A stretch of 47,195 bases of DNA. Source: Chloroflexi bacterium bin125. Its GTDB lineage: Bacteria > Chloroflexota > Dehalococcoidia > Bin125. The position numbers and the translations under genes are program-made. Position 1 is the first letter of the stretch. The number at the start of each line of letters is the position of its first letter. Positions 35,641 through 42,834 of the stretch are shown piece after piece. Under the pieces are notes generated by a model that did not search any database, was not told where the DNA came from, and worked only from the letters and a program-made list of their open reading frames with translations. The stretch spans positions 1 to 47,195 of the forward strand of contig MPNM01000008.1 of assembly GCA_002239025.1 (NCBI GenBank), written 5' to 3'.

Positions 35641-35715
<75 letters not shown>

Positions 35716-35723
35716 GTCCCATT

Positions 35724-35758
35724 ACAAACGGCCGATGCCCAGCGCATCGGCCGTTTGT
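35724..35758 (+). terminator. Hairpin terminator after tRNA-fMet
   Basis: A perfect 15-bp stem, ACAAACGGCCGATGC and GCATCGGCCGTTTGT, with loop CCAGC, 9 nt after the tRNA. The U-rich part is inside the stem rather than after it, so it may be a weak or Rho-assisted terminator. It probably ends the 23S-tRNA unit. Confidence 0.7.
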
Positions 35759-35831
35759 CGTGCGCCTGGAGTAAGCATCTGGTGCTGGCGCATGGCTTGG
35801 CCCTTCAGGGTCCCATGTGAGTCCTCCAATT

Positions 35832-35987
35832 CCCCTCTCCCCCCCTTGCGGGGGGAGATGTCACGGAGTGACAGAGGGGGGTCGGTCGGTGAGTACCAGA
35901 TAGGAGGTGTGGGCAGGACCCTCTCTGGCCCCAGGTCAAGCCCGGGGCAGGCTTTCGGCATCTCCCCCCGCAAGGGGGGGAGAGCGG
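35832..35987. repeat. Dispersed GC-rich palindromic repeat, double copy
   Basis: Left unit CTCCCCCCCTTGCGGGGGGA with GATGTCACGGAGTGACAGAGG; right unit CTTTCGGCATCTCCCCCCGC then AAGGGGGGGAGAG. This is the same arrangement as at 2574-2710, with an extra CAAGCCCGGGGCAGG insert between. It occupies much of the 300-bp gap between the terminator and the convergent ktrA gene; nothing else is recognised in that gap. Confidence 0.8.
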
Positions 35988-36054
35988 TATTGGAGGTTGT
36001 GCGTCGGCCTCATATTGGGTGACAGTAAGGGGGGTGGTAGTCGGGCCCTGGTCG

Positions 36055-36699
36055 CTAGCCCCGACCGTCCAGCGGCTCTCCCAGCTGCTCGTCGAGCGCC
36101 GAGAACACGAACCGATCGCCCACTGCCACACGCTCCGACATCACCGGATTGAGTAGTACCTCGTCATCCCTGACAAGCGCGATCAACCGGCGGGCCCCAG
36201 CTCGCTCCAATGCCCGCTCGACCGACTGGCCGACCCAGGTTGCTGGGACCGGGAACACGCCGATTCCGTAGCTCTGCGTAAGCGGCAGGAAATCGTTCGC
36301 CGCCGCGACCCGAATGATGTGCGCAAAGCGTTCGGCGCCGTCGCGCTCTGGTCGTATAACTCGCTGTGCGCCCAGCAAGCGCAAGATGCGTTCGTGCCGG
36401 TCCGTCGATGCTTTGGCATAGACCATTTGCACGTTCAACTGCTTCAGATTCATCATCGCCAGCACAGACGCCTCAAGATCGGCCGTCGCCACGACGGCGA
36501 CATCGACATCGCCCAGCGACAGCGCGCGCAGCGCGTCGATGTCGGTGATGTCTGCCATCCGCGCGTCGGTCACCTTTGGCGCCAATTCGTGGACGTTGCC
36601 TTCGTCCATGTCGATGGCCAACACGTCGTGGCCCAGATCGTCGAGTGTCTCAGCGAGATGCGATCCGAAACGACCGAGGCCTAACACAGCCACTTGCAT
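36055..36699 (-). CDS. ktrA: Potassium channel/transporter regulatory subunit KtrA (RCK, TrkA-N)
   Basis: A 214-residue cytoplasmic regulator. The Rossmann motif GLGRFGSHLAETLDDLGHDV starts near residue 6 and the acidic 'AIDMDE' ends the second strand, as in NAD/ATP-binding RCK_N domains. 'ADITDIDALRAL' and 'VVATADLEASVLAMMNLKQL' follow. The C-terminal RCK_C domain (about 140-210) has 'PATWVGQSVERALER' and 'NPVMSERVAVGDRFVFS'. It gates the KtrB channel in response to nucleotides. It lies 8 bp after ktrB on the same strand, so the two form an operon. Confidence 0.92.
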   Translation of the reverse strand: MQVAVLGLGRFGSHLAETLDDLGHDVLAIDMDEGNVHELAPKVTDARMADITDIDALRALSLGDVDVAVVATADLEASVLAMMNLKQLNVQMVYAKASTDRHERILRLLGAQRVIRPERDGAERFAHIIRVAAANDFLPLTQSYGIGVFPVPATWVGQSVERALERAGARRLIALVRDDEVLLNPVMSERVAVGDRFVFSALDEQLGEPLDGRG

Positions 36700-36707
36700 G
36701 TCCGCTC

Positions 36708-38132
36708 CTAACCGATCCGCACCGCTTCAGTTGGGAAGCGGAAGCGCTCACGTGGTCGATCGGGTATCAGGCTGGTGATCACCAGCGGTCCCAGCCGGCC
36801 AACGAACATCATCATGATCAGGATATTGGCCCCCGCCTGCGTGGCCTGCTGCGACGCGCCCTGGGTCCAACCGCAGTTGGCCAGCGCCGACATCACATCG
36901 AACGCAGCCGGCAGGATGTCGATGGTTGGATCCACTGCGATGAAGAAGAACAGACCAAAGACGTAACCACCCAGCGCGATCAGCACGAGCGCATTCGCGC
37001 GCAACACGACCGAGGCCGGGATCTCGCGGCCAAACGCCACCACTCTCGCCGATCCGATCAGCGCCGATATCACGCCAAACATCACGACCATGAACGATCC
37101 GATCTTGATCCCCGACGCCGTCGACGTCGATGCACCGCCGATGAACATCAGGATGATCATCGCCAGGGACGTGTCATCGCTGGCCTGACTCAGAGGCGAC
37201 GTTGTCATGCCCGTGGTTCGGTTGACCGACAGGAACAGCGAATTGACCAGTTTCGAACCAACGCTCTGGTCAGCGAACAGCCGCGACCAGTCCGCAATCA
37301 GGAAGAATGCCATGCCGACCACCAACAACATCCCCATGCCCGTGATCACGAGCTTGGTGTCCAGCGTCCAGCGGCGACGCGGCTGTCGCAGGTTGAAGAC
37401 GGTCAGGAACGACAACGAACCCAGGAACGCCGAGATGCCCATCACAATCATTGGCCAGGCGTCGTGGGCCTGTCCGACAAAGCTCCGGCTGCCACCCATC
37501 AAGTCGAACCCGGCATTGTTGAACGCGGAGATTGCGTGATAGCCCGCCAGCCAGACGGCGCGCAAGTGCGAGACGTCGCCGGGCTGCTCGATCATGAACC
37601 AGGGCAACAGCAAGAGGAACGTGACGAACTCGACCGCCGCGGTGTAGATCATGACCCGACGCAGCAACACTGAGGCGCCCGAACCATCCACGCCCGAGGT
37701 CATCAGCTCGAGTCCAAAGAACGCGCGACCGCGCATCCCCAGACGCTGTCCGGCCAGCACAATCAGCACGCCGGCGTAAATCGTCACGCCCAGCCCGCCG
37801 AGTTGGAATAGGGCCAGGGTGACAAACTCGCCAAAGTGGGAGAACGTCTCCTCCGTGTCGAAGCGGGTCAGCCCGGTCACGCTGACCGCCGAGACCGACG
37901 TAAACAGCGCATCGAGGAAGGGCACTGATTCGCCGCTGGCCGACGAGATCGGCAGACTCAGCAGTAGGCCTCCAAGCAGCATTAGCAGAGCAAAGAGCAC
38001 CACCACCATCCAGGCTCGTGGCGTGATCCGAATCCGCCGCTGACGACGCCCTCGGACTCGTTCAGGCTGCAACCGCACCCGTCGCAGCACCACATCACCC
38101 GGTCGCCGGCGATAACCGCGTCGCTGGCTCAT
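36708..38132 (-). CDS. ktrB: Potassium uptake transporter subunit KtrB
   Basis: A 474-residue K+ (Na+-coupled) transporter of the Trk/Ktr/HKT superfamily. It has about eight to ten transmembrane helices and four pore loops, each with the key glycine: SVSAVSVTGLTRF, AISAFNNAGFDLMGGSRSF, SVNRTTGMTTSPLS and MSALANCGWTQGAS. The N-terminus is strongly basic (about 40 residues rich in Arg). The ATG at 38132 has GGAGG 9 nt upstream; a GTG at 38138 is less well placed. It is the first gene of the ktrBA operon. The third pore loop is followed by the gate-like glycine/serine-rich GGASTSTASG. Confidence 0.93.
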   Translation of the reverse strand: MSQRRGYRRRPGDVVLRRVRLQPERVRGRRQRRIRITPRAWMVVVLFALLMLLGGLLLSLPISSASGESVPFLDALFTSVSAVSVTGLTRFDTEETFSHFGEFVTLALFQLGGLGVTIYAGVLIVLAGQRLGMRGRAFFGLELMTSGVDGSGASVLLRRVMIYTAAVEFVTFLLLLPWFMIEQPGDVSHLRAVWLAGYHAISAFNNAGFDLMGGSRSFVGQAHDAWPMIVMGISAFLGSLSFLTVFNLRQPRRRWTLDTKLVITGMGMLLVVGMAFFLIADWSRLFADQSVGSKLVNSLFLSVNRTTGMTTSPLSQASDDTSLAMIILMFIGGASTSTASGIKIGSFMVVMFGVISALIGSARVVAFGREIPASVVLRANALVLIALGGYVFGLFFFIAVDPTIDILPAAFDVMSALANCGWTQGASQQATQAGANILIMMMFVGRLGPLVITSLIPDRPRERFRFPTEAVRIG

Positions 38133-38335
38133 CCCCACAACCCTCCAAGTCCCTCCATGTCGGAGTGTATGCCTCCAGGGGACGCCGGTAATCGCGGAGT
38201 CATAAGCGACAGCAGCCTCCTCACGGTTCGGAAGTCCCTCCGCTCTGCCTCCGGTCGCTCACCGACAACACGGCGGAGCGGTGAACAGCCAGCGTCTAAG
38301 AATGCGGACAGGTGGATCCGATTAAGCTTGCAGTC

Positions 38336-38764
38336 ATGTCTCGCCGTCCGTTTCGCATCCTGGTGATTTGCACTGGCAACCGAGCCCGTTCACAAATGGC
38401 GCATGGCTGGCTAGACACCCTTGGTGCCGAACGCGTTGAGGTCCGCAGCGCTGGTACCAATCCGAAGGGCGTGCATCCTATAGCTATCCGCGTGATGTCC
38501 GAGGTCGGAATCGACATCAGTTGTCACACCTCCGACCATGTCAACCGATATCTCCAGAACGACTTCGACCTGGTACTCACGGTCTGCGACGCGGCCAGGG
38601 AATCCTGCCCCGTCTTCCCCGGGACAAAACGAACATTGCACCGCTCGTTTGAGGATCCTGACCATCCCGAGTCAAGCGAAGCCCAACTGACCGAAGGCTT
38701 CCGGCATGTACGCGATGAGATAGAGACCTATTGTCGAGAGCTGTTGTCCGAAGTGCTGGAGTAG
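38336..38764 (+). CDS. arsC: Arsenate reductase, thioredoxin-coupled (LMW-phosphatase fold)
   Basis: A 142-residue enzyme reducing arsenate to arsenite. The P-loop 'ICTGNRARSQMAHGW' carries the nucleophile Cys and the CX5R Arg. 'TVCDAARESCPVFPG' supplies the second and third redox Cys of the thioredoxin-dependent group, and 'FEDPDHPE' contains the catalytic Asp. The P-loop has Arg where Ser is common (GNRARS against GNSARS). The ATG at 38336 fits the family start; a GTG at 38312 is in frame. No arsenite pump or ArsR is adjacent. Confidence 0.88.
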   Translation: MSRRPFRILVICTGNRARSQMAHGWLDTLGAERVEVRSAGTNPKGVHPIAIRVMSEVGIDISCHTSDHVNRYLQNDFDLVLTVCDAARESCPVFPGTKRTLHRSFEDPDHPESSEAQLTEGFRHVRDEIETYCRELLSEVLE

Positions 38765-38805
38765 CCTGCTGAGAGCGTCTGGTGCGGTATCGCGGAGGTA
38801 TGACA

Positions 38806-39999
38806 ATGGCGATCGCGGCTGATATCGCGCGAGCGATGGAGGATAGTTCCTGGATTCGCCGGATGTTCGAACTGGGCATCCAATTGCGCCAGGAACGCGG
38901 CCCCGAGAACGTCTTCGATCTCTCGCTGGGCAATCCAATCACCGAGCCGCCGCCCCAATTCTTCGACGAGCTGCGAGCCTACGCCGCCCAGGACGCCGCC
39001 GGCGTCCACCGCTACATGCCCAACGCCGGATACGTCGAGACCCGACAGGCCGTAGCCGACGCCCTCTCCGACGAAACCGGACTGCACTACGGCGCCGATC
39101 ACATCGTCATGACCGTCGGAGCCGCCGCCGCCCTCAACGTCGTCATCCATTCGCTCTGCGATCGGGACGATGAGGTGGTCATTCTCACCCCGTTCTTCGC
39201 CGAGTACCTGTTCTACGCAACCAGTCACGCTGCGAAGCCAGTGGTCGTTGGGTGCGACGGCAACTTCACCCCCGACCTCGATGAGCTCGCGAGCAAACTG
39301 TCTGCGCGCACCAAGATCGTGATCGTCAACTCACCAAACAATCCATCAGGCGCGATGTATCCGGCCTCGTTCATCGAGGCGTTGGCGCAACTGCTACGCG
39401 ACAAGTCGGCCGAGTTCGGCACTGAGATCTTCCTCGTCAGTGACGAGCCATATCGCAAGATTCTCTTCGACGAACACAGCTATCCGTTCCCGCAACAGTC
39501 CTATGAGCGGACCATCACCGTCACCTCACACGCCAAAGACATCGCGCTGCCCGGCGATCGGATTGGCTATCTGGCGGTGCATCCCGACTACGCGGCCTCC
39601 GAGCATGGCGCTCAGCTCATGGACGCTCTGATCTTCTGCAATCGGGTCCTGGGCTTCGTCAATGCGCCGGCAATCATGCAGCACCTGGTCCGCAACTTGC
39701 AGACCGTGACCATCGACACGACCGACTACCAACAGAAGCGCGATTATCTCTACGACGTGCTGACCACGGCCGGCTACGAAGTGCGCAAGCCCGAGGGCGC
39801 CTTCTACATGTTCCCCCGCTCGCCGGTCGCCGACGAGATGCAGCTTGTCGCCGCGCTGCAGCGTCAGGGCGTGCTGGTCGTGCCCGGTCGAGGCTTCGGC
39901 ATGGAGGGCTACTTCCGCATCTCCTACTGCGTGGAGCAGAGTGAACTCGAAGGGGCCGCCCCAGGCTTCGCCGCCGCCATTCAGGAGTTAACCGGCTGA
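38806..39999 (+). CDS. PLP-dependent class I/II aminotransferase
   Basis: A 397-residue fold-type I aminotransferase. 'VFDLSLGNPITEPP' near residue 37, 'HRYMPNAGYVETRQAVA' near 68, 'TVGAAAALNVVIHSL' near 101, 'IVNSPNNPSGAMYP' near 168, and 'SHAKDIALPGDRIGY' near 238 with the PLP-binding Lys are all present. The Arg that binds the substrate carboxylate lies in 'YFRISYC' near the end. The ATG at 38806 has GGAGG 7 nt upstream; the ATG at 38800 is too close to it. The aspartate aminotransferase-like profile is general, so the amino acid is not named. Confidence 0.9.
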   Translation: MAIAADIARAMEDSSWIRRMFELGIQLRQERGPENVFDLSLGNPITEPPPQFFDELRAYAAQDAAGVHRYMPNAGYVETRQAVADALSDETGLHYGADHIVMTVGAAAALNVVIHSLCDRDDEVVILTPFFAEYLFYATSHAAKPVVVGCDGNFTPDLDELASKLSARTKIVIVNSPNNPSGAMYPASFIEALAQLLRDKSAEFGTEIFLVSDEPYRKILFDEHSYPFPQQSYERTITVTSHAKDIALPGDRIGYLAVHPDYAASEHGAQLMDALIFCNRVLGFVNAPAIMQHLVRNLQTVTIDTTDYQQKRDYLYDVLTTAGYEVRKPEGAFYMFPRSPVADEMQLVAALQRQGVLVVPGRGFGMEGYFRISYCVEQSELEGAAPGFAAAIQELTG

Positions 40000-40059
40000 C
40001 CGACAGCCGCAGCGGTCAGCCGCCCAAACCGAGGTCGCAGTGTAAGCTGAGATCCGGTC

Positions 40060-40135
40060 GGCCCTATCGTCTAGAGGCCTAGGACGCCAGCCTTTCAAGC
40101 TGGTAGCACGGGTTCGAATCCCGTTGGGGCCACCA
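40060..40135 (+). tRNA. tRNA-Glu (TTC)
   Basis: Acceptor stem GGCCCTA/TGGGGCC, anticodon stem CCAGC/GCTGG around loop CTTTCAA, giving anticodon TTC, T-stem ACGGG/CCCGT, and encoded CCA at 40133-40135. It lies 60 bp after the aminotransferase stop. About 960 bp after it begins the TIR-like accessory gene pair. Confidence 0.95.
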
Positions 40136-40174
40136 CTCCACTTCTCCACTACTCGATCAGATTGAAGCGGCGCC

Positions 40175-40582
40175 ATGAGTGACGATGCACCTGCCGATCA
40201 GCCCAATCAACCAGACCAGCGGCCCGGCCGGATCGGCTGGCAGGACCTGACCGTCGACAATGCGGAGGTCGTGCGCGACTTCTACTCAGAGGTCGTCGGT
40301 TGGCAGACGATGCCGCTCGACATGGGTGGCTACGACGACTACGTAATGCTCAGCCCCGACGGCCAGGCCGGCGTCGCCGGAGTCTGCCACGCACGAGGCG
40401 TCAACGCCAACATCCCACCACAATGGCTGGTCTACATCAACGTCGAGGACCTGGACGCCAGCGTCAAGAGCGTGCTGGCCCTGGGAGGCGAGATCGTGGA
40501 TGGACCTCGGGAGATGGGAGAGGGTCGGTTCGCGGTGATCCGAGACCCGGCGGGTGCGGTCTGTGGGCTGATTGAGTCGTAG
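40175..40582 (+). CDS. VOC-superfamily (glyoxalase/bleomycin-resistance-like) protein
   Basis: A 135-residue vicinal-oxygen-chelate fold protein. 'IGWQDLTVDNAEVVRDFYSE' is the first beta-alpha-beta unit, 'DDYVMLSPDGQAGVAGVCHA' the next strand pair, and 'WLVYINVEDLDASVKSVLAL' plus 'FAVIRDPAGAVCGLIES' complete the second half. Unlike many such proteins there is only one full module. Metal ligands are not obvious at all positions, so enzyme activity is uncertain. It lies 39 bp after the tRNA-Glu CCA end. The ribosome site before the ATG is weak. Confidence 0.85.
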   Translation: MSDDAPADQPNQPDQRPGRIGWQDLTVDNAEVVRDFYSEVVGWQTMPLDMGGYDDYVMLSPDGQAGVAGVCHARGVNANIPPQWLVYINVEDLDASVKSVLALGGEIVDGPREMGEGRFAVIRDPAGAVCGLIES

Positions 40583-41040
40583 GGCGCTCGTGTTGCGGAA
40601 AAAATCGGGGTCTGTGGGCGAATCTGTTGCTGAGGACTAGGTTTTGGGGCTTCAGGTATTCAAATCTGTCCGGATGCGGCTCGATTTGCCCAGGTTTCGT
40701 CAGCGTCGCTCCGGGGAGTTCTTGATTGATCCAGGAGGTCCGAAACAGGGCGGTGGGGCTGGTGAAATGCGATGTCGGCCACTCTGGATGGCGCAGCTTT
40801 TGGGACTGCATTCTGAGGGATGCACTGTGGGGTGGCCGGTATGTCGGGAGTGACGATCTGCCCCGAAAGAGTACATGTCCCACGAGGAGACGGGGTGAAG
40901 CGGCAAAACTCTGATTCGGCACCTGGCAGCCAGTCTTTGGTGGCTGTAGGTCTTGAGCGCGTGACCTGGGGGGCAAGGACGCTGGACATCGACGGCAAGG
41001 GTTCGGCATGACAGGCGGGGTGACCCTGATAGAGCTTTGA
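40583..41040. other. Gene-free stretch before the TIR-like gene
   Basis: About 460 bp with no reading frame that has both a ribosome site and protein-like composition. The frames that are open (40644-40853 forward, 40464-41129 reverse) are Arg/Pro/Ser-rich and look random. No tRNA, repeat arm or terminator was recognised. The position between tRNA-Glu and an accessory gene pair suggests it was brought in by insertion. Confidence 0.5.
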
Positions 41041-41069
41041 TAGACATGGAAATAGATGGCGGGTATATT
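41041..41069 (+). promoter_or_regulatory. Sigma-70-type promoter for the TIR-like gene
   Basis: TAGACA at 41041-41046, a 17-bp spacer, and TATATT at 41064-41069, each one base from consensus. Transcription would begin near 41077, about 18 nt before the GTG at 41095. The AAGGAGG at 41083-41089 is inside this short leader. It therefore rules out the ATG at 41056. Confidence 0.7.
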
Positions 41070-41094
41070 ATGCAGCAATGCTAAGGAGGCTGAC

Positions 41095-42204
41095 GTGGCA
41101 TTGCCGATTCGGACGACTCTCGAAGACATTGATGCTGTCTGCAGCTACTTGTCACGGAAACCTACGGGCGCCACTCTCGCTGAAGCGAGGGCGGTGGTGG
41201 ACAGAAAACACCTTGATGGTCGGAAGCTGTCTGGACTCAGGAGTTGGGGATTGATCGATTCCGACGAGGGCAAGCTCAAGATCACCGAACTTGGACGTCT
41301 TGCACTTCGCGATTCAGGAGCCTACAAAAGCGACGCTCTGCGGGAAGCAGTTCGCATCCTGACTCCGTATGCGGCAGTGGTCGAGCGAGTTGTGAACCGT
41401 CGCGAGGATTCGCTTACGGCTTCCGAGGTAGCTGCACACTGGCACGACAACTTTCGCGAGGAAGTGGCAGATTCCGAAACAACTCTGAATCTACAGGCCT
41501 TGTGTTTCTTCCAGATTGCACAGGGGGCTGACTTGGGAACTGCCGTGATCGGCCGCCGAGGGAGCGCAACACGATTTCAGTTTTCCTTGGAGGCGGCTGA
41601 AGCGTTCGTTGGCAATCTGGATTCAACAGCTGAACTCCGTTCGCCACACCGTTCCATAGAGCCCATGGTGGGTGAGGGTCTGGAGGAGCAAAAGTCGAGT
41701 GGTGCTTTAGCGGATACTGGGTCGAGAGAAACCGGATCTACGCGAGACTCTTCGCGAAGTGTCCCCGAAGGGACACGGATCTTCGTCTCCCATAGCGGTG
41801 ACGTGAAACTCTTGGAGGAATTGAAACAGATCCTTGACGATTGGCGTGTGCCTTACGTCAGTCTGGACGACACGATGGCGATAGGTATGCCGATTGCAGA
41901 GACCATCTCCGAAGAGATGCGAAGTTGTTCTGGTGCGATCATCGTTATCCCTCGCGGTTGGCAGGAGGCTGATCCTGGAGCCGAGAGTCGTTCGGTTATG
42001 GGGAGTGCAGAGACCGCGTACCTGTTGGGTGCCGCCTCGCTTCTCTATGGGCGGAAGATCGTGATCTTGAGAGACAGCGAATCGGCATTTGAACTAGGCC
42101 TTAGCGAACTCGAAGTCATAGAGTTCGACAACGATGGCATCCGGGCAGTCAAACTAGATCTCTTGGACAGAATGCTAGTCACGCAAATGGTGGCTGTGGT
42201 CTGA
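41095..42204 (+). CDS. Winged-helix plus TIR-like (nucleotide-binding) domain protein, candidate defence effector
   Basis: A 369-residue, two-part protein. Residues 1-75 (TTLEDIDAVCSYLSRKPTGA, 'LRSWGLIDSDEGKLKITELG') look like a winged helix, followed by a helical part to ~170 and a polar Ser/Thr/Glu linker to ~220. The rest (about 225-369) is a TIR-like nucleotide-binding domain: 'RIFVSHSGDVKLLEELKQIL', 'MRSCSGAIIVIPRGW', then 'GSAETAYLLGAASLLYGRKI', where the Glu matches the catalytic Glu of TIR NADases, and 'VILRDSESAFELGLSELEV'. GTG at 41095 with AAGGAGG 5 nt upstream. TIR domains of this type occur in CBASS/Pycsar and other phage defence; no cyclase is adjacent. A function in defence is inference. 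Confidence 0.75.
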   Translation: MALPIRTTLEDIDAVCSYLSRKPTGATLAEARAVVDRKHLDGRKLSGLRSWGLIDSDEGKLKITELGRLALRDSGAYKSDALREAVRILTPYAAVVERVVNRREDSLTASEVAAHWHDNFREEVADSETTLNLQALCFFQIAQGADLGTAVIGRRGSATRFQFSLEAAEAFVGNLDSTAELRSPHRSIEPMVGEGLEEQKSSGALADTGSRETGSTRDSSRSVPEGTRIFVSHSGDVKLLEELKQILDDWRVPYVSLDDTMAIGMPIAETISEEMRSCSGAIIVIPRGWQEADPGAESRSVMGSAETAYLLGAASLLYGRKIVILRDSESAFELGLSELEVIEFDNDGIRAVKLDLLDRMLVTQMVAVV

Positions 42205-42223
42205 GGGGGTAGGCGGAAGCGAC

Positions 42224-42442
42224 ATGTCTGGCACTAGACGCAGTCGCGAACAGAGCCGTCTCCAGGGATGGCACCGCGTTAGCAGGACGCTTGCGCCAGA
42301 CGTGATAGTCGTGTTGGCAGTCATTGCATATGTCCTAGTGGGACTTGATGTGCTGAACATAAACGGTCCCATTGAAGTTGGTGCGCCGTTCACGCTAGCG
42401 GCGCTCCTTTACAGACTGAGAGAGCGGAGAGTTCCCGATTGA
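42224..42442 (+). CDS. Small membrane protein paired with the TIR-like gene
   Basis: A 72-residue protein. A basic N-terminus (MSGTRRSREQSRLQGWHRVS) precedes a hydrophobic helix (DVIVVLAVIAYVLVGLDVL) and a second, weaker one (VGAPFTLAALLYRL), ending in a charged tail. It is probably a two-helix inner-membrane protein with both ends cytoplasmic. It lies 19 bp after the TIR-like gene with a purine-rich ribosome site, so it shares its transcript. No family recognised. Such a neighbour could be a membrane effector or an anchor for the TIR-like protein (inference). Confidence 0.6.
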   Translation: MSGTRRSREQSRLQGWHRVSRTLAPDVIVVLAVIAYVLVGLDVLNINGPIEVGAPFTLAALLYRLRERRVPD

Positions 42443-42507
42443 ACTGCACATCAGGATTCGTTTCAGTTTGGGAGTCGCGGGTTGCACACGAGGTTGAGCA
42501 CATTCCG

Positions 42508-42516
42508 TGCTACGAT
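42508..42516 (+). promoter_or_regulatory. Extended -10 promoter for 5S rRNA
   Basis: TG-C-TACGAT, an extended -10 with no clear -35. Transcription would begin near 42523, essentially at the mature 5S 5' end. The same TGnTACGAT occurs again before the S1-domain gene at 42723. Confidence 0.5.
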
Positions 42517-42524
42517 TTCTCTGA

Positions 42525-42641
42525 GCTGGTGATTGGAGCGCGGTGGCACCACCCGTTCCCATCCCGAACACGGAAGTGAAACGCCGCAGCGCCGACGATA
42601 CTGGGGGGGCAACCCCTTGCGGAAAATAGGCCATCGCCAGC
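42525..42641 (+). rRNA. rrf: 5S ribosomal RNA
   Basis: About 117 nt. GCTGGTGAT at the start pairs with ATCGCCAGC at the end. Loop B/C contains CACCACCCGTTCCCATCCCG and AACACGGAAGTGAAACG, the conserved 5S core. It stands about 7 kb after 23S with its own promoter and terminator, so it is transcribed separately. Confidence 0.95.
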
Positions 42642-42658
42642 TCGCTCTCTTCCTCCTT

Positions 42659-42690
42659 CCGCCCGACCTCGCGTCGGGCGGTTTTCGTTT
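42659..42690 (+). terminator. Rho-independent terminator after 5S rRNA
   Basis: CCGCCCGAC, loop CTCGC, GTCGGGCGG, then TTTTCGTTT. The 9-bp GC-rich stem and T-run make this the clearest intrinsic terminator in the window. It starts 18 nt after the 5S end. Confidence 0.9.
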
Positions 42691-42722
42691 CAGCCCACGA
42701 CGCCGATCGACCTGATTGGCTG

Positions 42723-42731
42723 TGGTACGAT
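42723..42731 (+). promoter_or_regulatory. Extended -10 promoter for the S1-domain gene
   Basis: TG-G-TACGAT, just after the 5S terminator, identical in its -10 to the 5S promoter. Transcription would start near 42738, giving a leader of about 97 nt that contains a possible 16-codon leader reading frame. Confidence 0.5.
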
Positions 42732-42760
42732 TCGGCAAACCCCAGAAAGGAGACGGGCCG

Positions 42761-42811
42761 GTGTTCAGCGCCCGCGACGCCCCCCAGATTGGGCTCGAGG
42801 CGCACCACTGA
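42761..42811 (+). CDS. Possible 16-codon leader peptide before the S1-domain gene
   Basis: GTG at 42761 with AAAGGAG ending 8 nt upstream, the best ribosome site in this leader, reads MFSARDAPQIGLEAHH and stops at 42809-42811. It is in a different frame from the S1 gene, whose start 24 nt later has no ribosome site. It may regulate S1 translation by coupling. Alternatively the ribosome site is fortuitous. Confidence 0.35.
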   Translation: MFSARDAPQIGLEAHH

Positions 42812-42834
42812 ACCCTGCCCCACCCACCAAACCG

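Noticed and set aside
40464-41129. A 221-codon reverse frame between the VOC gene and the TIR-like gene
   Set aside because: Pro/Ser/Arg-rich random-looking composition, overlaps the VOC gene and the promoter at 41041, and has no ribosome site.
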